From positions 310,001 to 374,000 of the forward strand of contig CAVUDJ010000019.1 in assembly GCA_963740215.1 (NCBI GenBank): a DNA stretch of 64,000 nt. Reading direction: 5' to 3'. This stretch comes from CAVVAL01 sp963740215 (GTDB taxonomy: Bacteria > Actinomycetota > Actinomycetes > Mycobacteriales > Cryptosporangiaceae). Numbering within the stretch: the stretch's first letter is position 1; every line of letters begins with the position of its first letter. The translations under genes were made by a program, and so were the position numbers. Below, piece by piece: positions 56,201-64,000 of the stretch. The notes below the pieces were generated by a model that worked only from the letters and a program-made list of their open reading frames with translations, searched no databases and had not been told where the DNA came from.

Positions 56201-59200
56201 GGCCGCGCACCTGGTCGCGGTCAACTCCCCGGACTCCGTCGTGATCGGCGGCGAGGTCACCGCGTGCGAGCGTGCGCTGCACCGGCTCGACGCCGACTAC
56301 AGCCTGCCGATCCCGTACGAGCTCGCGGTGCACGTGCCCGAGCTGGGCGAGGTGCGCGACGAGTGGTGGCGGCTGCACTGCCGTCCCACCACGCCGCAAC
56401 CTGGCATCCGTTTCTACAGCTGCGCCACGGACTCGTCGTACCTGCCGACCGCCGAGCGGGTCGCCGATGCCCTCACCGCGCAGGCGGTCGGGACGATGGA
56501 CTTCGCCGGCACGGTCGAGCAGGCCTGGGACGACGGTGTCCGCGTCTTCATCGAGCACGGGCCGAAGGGGCTCTGCTCGGACTGGATCCGCCGCACGCTC
56601 GGCAACCGCGAGCACCTGGCGCTCTCCACTGGACGCCCCGGACGGGCGCAGCGTGCGCCAGCTGGTCCGGGTCGCCGCCGAACTGGTCGCCGCGGGCGTC
56701 GCTGTCGACGTCGACGCTCTGCTCACCCACCTCACCACAGCCCACTTCGGCACCGCGGAGCCGGCTGCTGACGATTCGGGGCGCGTGCTGACGCTCCCCG
56801 CTCACCAACCGGAGGTCGCTTTGCCCGCCGAGCTGATGCCCCGCGCACCGCACCTACCGTCGGTCGTTCCCGCCGCCACCCGTGACTCCGTGGTTGAGCC
56901 GCCACACGCCGAGACGACGCGGGCCACCGGCCCCACAGTCCCGGAGTCACCCCAGCTCCCAGGGCCCAAGTTCGACCGCGCCGATCTGGAGCACCTCGCG
57001 TCCGGCAAGATCTCGGACCTGTTCGGGCCGCAGTTCGCCGCCCAGGACGGCTACACGCGCCAGTGCCGCATGCCGGAGCCGCCGCATGCTGCTGGCCGAC
57101 CGGGTGACCGGCATCGACGCCGAACCCGCGTCGATGGGCACCGGCACGATCTGGACCGAGACCGACGTCACCTACGACGCCTGGTACCTCGACCACACCG
57201 GGCGGATGCCCGCCGGCATCATGATCGAGGCGGGGCAGGCCGACCTGCTGCTGATCAGCTGGCTCGGCATCGATCTGCTCAACCAGGGCGAGCGCGTCTA
57301 CCGGCTGCTCGGCTGCGAGCTGACCTACCACGGCAGCCCTCCGCAGCCGGGCGAGACGCTGCGGTACGAGATCCACATCGACGGCCACGCCGAGCACGGC
57401 GGCGTCCGGCTGTTCTTCTTCCACTACGACTGCTACGTCGGCGACGAGCTGCGGCTGTCCGTGCGCAACGGCCAGGCCGGCTTCTTCACCGACGCGGAGC
57501 TGGCGAACACGGCCGGCGTCATCTGGGACCCGGAGCAGGACCAGCCGGCCGCCGACGCCCCGCTCGACCCGCCCGCGATCGCCGGGGCGCCGCGCAGCTT
57601 CGACGCCGCCGCGGTGCGCGCGTTCGCCGAGGGTCGCCCGTGGGAGACGTTCGGCCCCGGCTGGAACACGACCCAGGCGCACGTCCGCACCCCGCGCATC
57701 GGCAACGGCCGCATGCAGCTGCTGGACCAGGTGCCGGAGTTCGACCCGGTCGGCGGCCCGTGGCGGCGCGGCTACCTGCGCGCCGAGACCCCGATCAGGC
57801 CGGACGACTGGTTCTTCGACGGCCACTTCAAGAACGACCCCTGCATGCCCGGGACGCTGATGTTCGACGGCTGCCTGCAGGCGATGGCGTTCTACCTCGC
57901 CGCGATCGGCTTCACGGTCGGCAACGACGGGTGGCGGTTCGAGCCGGTCACCGGTGTCGGCTACGACATGCGCTGCCGTGGCCAGGTCACGCCGGAGAGC
58001 CGGAACCTCACGTACGAGGTGTTCGTGTCCGAGGTCGTCGCAGGCCCGATCCCGACGGTCTACGCCGACGTGCTCTGCACCGTGGATGGTGTCAAGGCGT
58101 TCCACGCGCGCCGCGTCGGTCTGCGGCTCGTGCCGGACTGGCCGCTGGACCAGTGGCGCGCGCTGGGACCGGTCGCCGAGCAGGAGACCGGCGTCGCGGT
58201 GCCCGTCAGCACACTCGGCGGGCTGGTCGGGTACTCCGACGACGCGACGATCGCCGAGTCCGACGGGGTCCGGTTCGACTACGAGTCGCTGCTCGCCTGC
58301 GCGTGGGGCCGCCCCTCGGAGGCGTTCGGCGAGCTGTACGCGCGGTTCGACGGCCACCGCCGGGTCGCCCGGCTGCCCGGCCCGCCGTACCACTTCATGA
58401 CCCGGATCACGTCCATCGAGGGCAAGCTCGGCGGGATGGAGGTCGGCAGCGCGTGCGTCGCCGAGTACGACGTCCCCGACCGCACCTGGTACTTCGAGCA
58501 GAGCGGCCAGCCGACGATGCCGCTCGCGGTGCTGATGGAGGTGGCGCTGCAGCCGTGCGGCTGGCTGGCGTCGTACGCGGGTTGCGCGGTGGAGATCGAC
58601 AAGGACCTGCTGTTCCGCAACCTCGACGGCACGGGCACGATCCTCGGCGAGGTCACGCCCGAGACCAAGGTCGTGCGCACGCAGGCCCGCCTGCGGGACA
58701 TCTCCAAGACCGGGACGATGATCATCGTCGCGTTCGACGTCGAGTGCTTCGCCGACGACGTGAAGATCTTCGCGATGGACACCGTCTTCGGGTTCTTCCC
58801 GCCGGAGGCGTTCGTCGACCAGCCTGGCCTGCCGGCCTCCGACGACGAGCGGGCCGCGCTTGCTTCGGCCTCAGGGCATGAGCGTCGACCTGGCCCAGCG
58901 TCCTGAGCGGTACTGCGGCGGCCAGCTGCGCCTCGCCGGGACCGATGCTGCTCATGCTCGACCGCGTCACCGGGTACGACCCGACGGCGGCGCGGCCGGG
59001 CTGGGCCGTCTCACCGCCGAGAAGGACGTCGACCCGGGCGAGTGGTTCTTCAAGGCCCACTTCTTCCAGGACCCCGTGCAGCCCGGCTCGCTCGGCATCG
59101 AGGCGCATGTCCAGCTGCTGCAGTTCTACATGCTCGAGCGCGGTGCGGGCGCCGGCATGGCGAACCCCCGGTTCGAGCTGCTGACGGACAAGCAGCCGCT

Positions 59201-60452
59201 GGCGTGGAAGTACCGCGGCCAGGTGATCCCGTCGCACGGCACGATCTCGACCGAGATGGAGATCACCGAGTTCGGCGAGGACGAGCACGGCCGGTACGCG
59301 CTCGCCAAGGCGTGGCTGTGGGTCGACGGGCGGCGAATCTACAGCTCGATGGACGTCGGTGTCCGGGTCCGCGACGGCGGCCCCGGCGCGGAGGAGGTGC
59401 TCGACGCGAGCGGCTGGCTCGGCGACCACCGTCCGACCTGGACTGTCCCGGTCCTGCCGATGATGAGCGTCCTGGACCGCCTCGCCGGCGTGGTCGGCGG
59501 CGCCGCTCCCTCGTTGACCGAGGTCGAGCTGCGCCGCTGGATCCCCCTCACCTCGCCGGCGAGGCTTAAGACAGAGGTGGACGGCGACCGGGTGACGCTG
59601 CTCGCTTGGCGGGAGGCGCGCATCGCGGCGCTGTCCCGGTTCGAGCCGGTCGCCACAGCGAGGATCGGCACATCGGGCCCGCGCCCGGCGCCGTTCCCAG
59701 CGCTGACCCAGGCAGTGCCGGTGACCGACTTCTACACGTCCGGAGCGCTGTTCCACGGACCGGCGTTCCAGTACCTGACGTCGCTGCACCGCGGGCAGAC
59801 CGGAGCCACCGGAATACTCGACGCGGCGAAGGGCGTGGTGCCCCGTGGCAACCTGCATCAGGGGCTGCTCGACGCCGCCACGCACGTGATCCCGCACGAC
59901 AGGTTCTGGGAGTGGTCGACGGAGATCCCGCGCGGCGTCGTCGCCTACCCGCACCGGATCAGCCGGTTCGAGCAGTTCGAGCCGTTGCCGGACGTGGGTG
60001 AGATCAAGGTCGAGGCGCGGTTCGCCGGCTTCGACAACGAGGACCGGCGGTTCCCGACCGTCGACCTGCAACTCATCGCGCAGGGCCGCGTGCTCGTCGC
60101 GATGCGCCTCGTCGAGGTGCTGATGCCGACCGGTGCGTTCGGCTCGGCGGATCCCGCGCAGCGCCGCGCGTTCCTTCGTGACCGGGTCTATGCGGACGGT
60201 ATTGGCCTGTCCCGTACCGAGAACGGCGTCACCCGGCTGAGCTCCGCCGACGTGCACCAGTGCGATTGGCTTGCCGGCACGGTCGCGGCGGCGTACGGCC
60301 TGCCGGCTGGCGCCCGCGGCGTGGACCACCTGGTCGAGATCGCGGTCAAGGATCACGTCGCGCGCCAGACCCGCGTGCACCCGTCCGCCGTCGACGCCAC
60401 CGTCGCCGCCGTTCGTGTAACCGAGGACCCGGAGGGGGTCACCGTCCGGTAG
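53222..60452 (+). CDS. pfaC: PfaC-type synthase subunit: KS-CLF-AT-DH-DH plus C-terminal DH-like domain (frameshifted)
   Basis: About 2410 codons; ATG 53222 follows AGGAGAG, 12 bases after pfaA. KS: Cys176 (DAACASSLYAI), ECHATGT, SNMGH. The chain-length factor has SAEEASGLVALDLA, Glu replacing Cys. The AT-like domain has LGYSAGESNALVAMG. Two FabA-type double hotdogs follow: FFDGHFKNDPCMPGTLMFDG (about 57830) and FFKAHFFQDPVQPGSLGIEA (about 59050). A further region (59400-60130) resembles a PKS dehydratase (LGDHRPTWTVPVLP; FYTSGALFHGPAFQYLTSLH), where related myxobacterial subunits often have an acyltransferase. The last 90 residues are unassigned. Frame changes lie near 54915, 56630, 57085, 58937 and 58985. 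The DHs and PfaD should set double bonds. Confidence 0.87.
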
Positions 60453-60470
60453 CACCTATCGTCTCTGCCT

Positions 60471-60511
60471 CTGGGTGGGATCAGCGAGCCAGGCTCGCTG
60501 ATCCCACCCAG
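60471..60511. terminator. Perfect 20-bp hairpin terminator after pfaC
   Basis: Arms 60471-60490 and 60492-60511 are exact complements with a single base between, followed by TTTT at 60516. It starts 19 bases after the pfaC stop. The acyl-AMP ligase pair downstream therefore probably has its own promoter in 60512-60634, where no clear boxes are seen. Confidence 0.88.
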
Positions 60512-60634
60512 CGTGTTTTCCGGCCCAGCGCACCAAAAAAGACGCGTGCCGCCCACCGGCACGATCGAAGGCGAACGACCTCCCCTTTCGCTCACGCTTG
60601 CGCAGGTCAGCACCCGGACCCCGGAGGCCATCAC

Positions 60635-62409
60635 GTGAGCGAGACCATCCTGTCGTCCTTCCTGCGGCTGCGCGCATCCGAGCCGGGGCGCCGGCTCTTC
60701 ACCTACGTTGACGACCAGGGGCGCGACGACGCGCACCTGACCGCCTGCGAGCTGGGCGAGGCCGCCGACCGGGTCGTGGCGTCGCTCCGAGGCCTCGGGT
60801 TCGAGCCTGGCGACCGGGCGCTGCTCGTCTACCCGCCGTCGCTGGATTTCATCGAGGCCTTTCTCGGCTGCATGGCCGCCGGGGTGATCCCCGTACCGGT
60901 GTACCCGCCGAACCCGTTCAAGCTCAAGAAGGACCTGGCGACGTTCAGTGCCATCGCCGCCAACGCCGGCGCGAAGGGCATCCTCACGACCAGCTCGTAC
61001 GACCGGTCGCGCACGGCCGGCGCCGTCACCAGCTTCTTCAGCAAGGACGCGCCGCGCTGGCCGGAACTGCCGTGGCACCGCACCGACCGCCTGCGTGACC
61101 CGGCGACCCCGCCAGCGTGGCACGAGCCCACCGAGCGACAACGAGCCCGCGTTCCTGCAGTACACGTCCGGATCCACGGCGGCGCCGAAGGGCGTGATCA
61201 TCAGCCACGGCAACCTCGCGTACGAAGTGACGGCGAACGCGCGTGACCTCGGGCTGGGCCCGGAGGCGCGCGGCGTGTTCTGGGTGCCGCAGTACCACGA
61301 CCTCGGCCTGATCAGCGTGATCCTCTCGACGGTCGCCGGGAACTCGAAGACCACCCTGATCTCGCCGCTCACGTTCCTGCAGCGTCCCACCGTGTGGTTC
61401 GACGTGATGTCCCGGGTGGCCGCCACCCACACCGCCGCGCCGAACTTCGCGTTCGAGCTGGCGGTCCGCAAGACCACACCCGAGCAGCGCGCCCGGTGGG
61501 ACCTGTCGTCGCTGCACGCGGTGATGTCGGCCGCCGAGCCGATCCGCACCACGACGATGGACGCCTTCTTCGAGGCGTTCGCCGGCACCGGGCATTACCC
61601 CCGACGCGTTCTTCCCCGCGTATGGCCTTGCCGAGCACACGGTCAGCGTGTCGATGGGCGGCAAGGCCGTGCTGCGGATCGAGAAGTCCGCGCTGGAGCA
61701 GGGCCGGGTCGTGCCGTCGCCGGACGGTCCCAGCTACGTCGGCTGCGGCACGATCACCAAGCCTGACGCCACCGTCCGCATCGTCAACCCCGACACCCAC
61801 CGCCCGTGCGGACCGGATGAGATCGGTGAGATCTGGGTCGACTCCCCGACCAAGGGCGTCGGCTACTGGGGCCTGCCCGAGCAGTCGCGCGATACGTTCC
61901 AGGCGCGCGTGGTCGGCGAGGACGACCCCGTCGAGTACCTGCGCACCGGTGACCTCGGCTTCTTCCACAAGGGCGAGCTGTTCATCACCGGCCGGTGCAA
62001 GGACCTGATCATCATGCGCGGCCGGAACCTGTACCCGATCGACATCGAGGACAGCGTCCGCGACTGCCACCCGCTGATCCGTCCGGGCGGCATCGCGTCG
62101 TTCGCGGTCGACGCCGACGGCACAGAGCAGCTCGTGCTGTTCGTCGAGTCGCGGCGCGACAAGCTCAACCCGCATGAGATCGACGAGGTCGTCGAGGCTG
62201 TCCGGCGCCAGGTGTACGCCGAGTACCAGCTCGGCGTGTACGCGGTCGTCGTCGGCCGCGCCGGCACCGTCCGCAAGACCACCAGCGGCAAGGTCCGCCG
62301 GCTCGCCTGCAAGCAGGCCTTCATCAGCGGCGAGATCGCCGCGGCCCCGACCACGCTGCGCGTCGATGTGCAGCGCACGCCAGAGCTCGACTTCCAGGAG
62401 GCATCGTGA
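60635..62409 (+). CDS. Fatty-acyl-AMP ligase (FadD/FAAL-type; frameshifted)
   Basis: About 592 codons. GTG 60635 follows GGAGG at 7 bases. It activates a fatty acid with ATP to acyl-AMP for transfer to an ACP or other acceptor. Motifs: QYTSGSTAAPKGVIISHGNL (ATP site), VPQYHDLGLISVIL, FFPAYGLAEHTV, RTGDLGFF, GRCKDLIIMRGRNLYPIDIE, and TVRKTTSGKVRR with the catalytic Lys. The FAAL-like features (YHD and the open C-terminal spacing) favour AMP over CoA transfer. Frame changes lie near 61125 and 61600, the latter at a run of five C. The stop overlaps the next gene (GTGA). It may load or recycle the product of the synthase. Confidence 0.87.
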
Positions 62410-64000
62410 CCGAACTGCGGATCTCCACCGGTCCGGACGACCCGCGCCTGTACGAGATCGACGAGGACTTCCGCACGATCCTGCGGAGCTTCGCGCCGGT
62501 CATGTTCGAGTCGCGAATCAAGAGCCGCCGCTTCCTGCACCGCACCGGCACCAGCACCAGCGGCGAGCTGGTGGTCACTTCCTGGCCGCTGGGTGATCGG
62601 CACGGCTTCTTCCAGCCGGGCCGACGCTTCCCGGTGGTCGCCCGCTTCACCAACACCACCGAGAGCGACGACGTCGCGCCCGGGATACGCGGCATCACCC
62701 TGCGCCTGCTCGACCCGGCCGGCTCCGGGCCCGAGGCGGGGCTGCTCAACCTGGCGATGAACACGGGGTCGACCTTCTTCACCCCGACGGCCTCGGTCAA
62801 CCACCGGTTTAGCCGCTGTGCGACGGACGAGGATCGGTGGGCGCTCGCCCGCGACGTGCCCCGCTTCCGGCCAGCGCTGTGGGGTGGGTACCGCACCGCG
62901 GTGTCCTACGCTGAGTACCGGTATTACTCTCAGGCCGTCCACGCCATGGAGACGACCGACGGCCAGCAGTGGCTGGTGCGGTACCGGGCTACCCCGGCGG
63001 GCGACTTCGTCGAAACCGGCTTCTACGACCCGGGCGCGCGGGCCTTCCCGCCGCCGCTGCCGGGCGAGATGACCCGCGATCCGCGTGACCCGCGCCCGGC
63101 GGACTTCCTTGCCCAGGAGCTGCGGTCCCGGCTGCGCGCGGACGCCCTGAAGTTCGTCCTCCAGGTGCAGCTGCGCCCGGTGACGGCTGACGCCGCCGAG
63201 AACGAGCGTGCCCTCGACTGCACCCAGCCGTGGCCCGAGCAGGAGTACCCGTGGCTCGACGTCGGCCGGATCACGCTCGACTGCGAGGCTGACCAGCGCG
63301 TCGCGGGGGTGATAGAAGGGGCGCAGCTCAACCCGCTGGAGGCGCCAGTCGGGCTGGGCAGCCCGCTGGCCCGATCGGCGCACGAGCACGCGTCGCTGAA
63401 CCACCTGCGCGTACTGGTCTACCAGATGGGCGCACACGCACGACGTCGTGAGCTGCTGCACCCGGGTCTGGCGGACGTGCTGGCTGTCGACGAGGACATC
63501 TTCGTGGCGAACTCGCTGCACGGCACGCGCACGGTGAGCCCGGTGGAGCAGCCGGCGCCGACCCAGGGCTGCCCGTTCTCCGGGCACGCCGCCGAGGAGC
63601 CCGAGGAGGAGTCGGCACCGTCGCGGACGGTCGCCGTTGTTGGCGCCGGCCCAGCGGGGCTGAGCATCGCCCGTGAGCTGGAACGCGCCGGGCACCGGGC
63701 CATCGTCCTGGAGGCGCTGCCCGAGGTGGCCGGCAAGTGCGCGTCCATCGACGTCAACGACCACGCCTACGACCTGGGCGGCCACGTCTGCACGACGCAG
63801 TACGAGAACGTGGCGAAGCTGGCGGTCGAGCTGGGGGTGGCGACAGAAGACACCACGCAGCACCGCGTCTACGACATGGAGACCGGCGAGGCGACGCCGC
63901 AGAGCACCGCGTTCTTCCAGCGGGAGCCGTTCAGCAAGTACGCGGAGCTGCGTGCGGCCGAGTTCCCGAGGATCGCCGAGGCCGGGCTGGCGCACTCCGC
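62406..64000 (+). CDS. Catalase-like domain fused to FAD-dependent amine-oxidase-type domain (3' end outside window)
   Basis: Open to the right edge, at least 531 residues. GTG 62406 overlaps the ligase stop. Residues about 20-390 resemble a minimal catalase-type haem domain. The distal His lies in RFLHRTGTSTSGELVV, next to PVVARFTNTTESDDVAPGIR and the Asn in LNLAMNTGSTFFTP. Small catalase-like proteins act on fatty-acid hydroperoxides in plants, corals and some bacteria. A linker (CPFSGHAAEEPEEES) leads to a Rossmann FAD site (VAVVGAGPAGLSIARELERA, then Glu at the strand end) typical of amine oxidases and desaturases. The fusion could oxidise the polyene product made by the synthase; activity is inferred. 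Confidence 0.78.
   Translation, partial: MTELRISTGPDDPRLYEIDEDFRTILRSFAPVMFESRIKSRRFLHRTGTSTSGELVVTSWPLGDRHGFFQPGRRFPVVARFTNTTESDDVAPGIRGITLRLLDPAGSGPEAGLLNLAMNTGSTFFTPTASVNHRFSRCATDEDRWALARDVPRFRPALWGGYRTAVSYAEYRYYSQAVHAMETTDGQQWLVRYRATPAGDFVETGFYDPGARAFPPPLPGEMTRDPRDPRPADFLAQELRSRLRADALKFVLQVQLRPVTADAAENERALDCTQPWPEQEYPWLDVGRITLDCEADQRVAGVIEGAQLNPLEAPVGLGSPLARSAHEHASLNHLRVLVYQMGAHARRRELLHPGLADVLAVDEDIFVANSLHGTRTVSPVEQPAPTQGCPFSGHAAEEPEEESAPSRTVAVVGAGPAGLSIARELERAGHRAIVLEALPEVAGKCASIDVNDHAYDLGGHVCTTQYENVAKLAVELGVATEDTTQHRVYDMETGEATPQSTAFFQREPFSKYAELRAAEFPRIAEAGLAHS

Noticed and set aside
43572..60452. Modular type I PKS or enediyne PKS
   Set aside because: PfaD-type reductase, tandem ACPs with the DLGIDSIKR signature and FabA-type DHs are diagnostic of the polyunsaturated-lipid synthase family.

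Overview
The window is very GC-rich DNA from an actinomycete. Supporting signs are GC3-biased codons, GTG starts, strong GGAGG-type ribosome binding sites, ATGA gene overlaps, and family content such as a DUF5999 protein, a PucR-type regulator, a symporter-fused NarL-type kinase, an AfsA-type hotdog protein and many secreted sugar-active enzymes. A Micromonosporales-like genome is my guess; genus cannot be read from the sequence. No RNA gene, CRISPR array, transposase or phage gene was seen.

Layout. (1) 1-15.2 kb: secreted polysaccharide and protein degradation: a GH92-type mannosidase (cut by the left edge), a phytase-like esterase, a large subtilase with beta-rich modules (badly frameshifted), a TrmB/LuxR-type regulator, and two paralogous pectin-lyase-fold glycosidases that share a 15-bp operator-like palindrome. 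(2) 15.3-25.1 kb: an NB-ARC/LuxR regulator, an M28 aminopeptidase, a PucR regulator, an M48-like protein that has lost its zinc motif, a DUF4360 protein, an acidic membrane or secreted protein with a coupled small ORF, a YcnI-like protein and a nitroreductase. (3) 25.2-33.1 kb: a tight six-gene operon (AfsA-type hotdog, ICMT-like methyltransferase, PEP-synthase/rifampin-phosphotransferase-like protein, cytochrome P450, nucleotidyltransferase-thymidylate-kinase-like fusion, ketosynthase III) that looks like an uncharacterised small-molecule pathway. (4) 33.2-43.3 kb: signalling: a symporter-histidine kinase with its response regulator, a lone receiver protein, DUF5999, IclR, an ECF sigma factor, and an operon of class III cyclase, GAF protein and cytoplasmic subtilase. 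(5) 43.5-64 kb: a polyunsaturated-fatty-acid-type (secondary lipid) synthase. PfaD enoyl reductase is followed by PfaA (KS-AT-seven tandem ACPs-KR-DH), PfaC (KS-CLF-AT-DH-DH plus an additional DH-like domain), a fatty-acyl-AMP ligase, and a catalase-like domain fused to a FAD oxidoreductase that runs off the right edge.

How it works together. In region 5 the three synthase subunits should build a polyene fatty acid on the tandem ACPs; the ligase and the haem/flavin fusion could activate and oxidise it. No phosphopantetheinyl transferase is seen in the window, though the synthase needs one.

Two sequence-wide traits matter. First, several families of 50-70-bp palindromic repeats are scattered through the window, and three copies lie in frame inside pfaA as linkers between ACPs. 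Second, many large genes carry single-base C/G indels. Where internal repeats allow a direct check (pfaA), each is a one-base length change, so base-calling or assembly error is more likely than gene decay, but this cannot be settled from the sequence alone.
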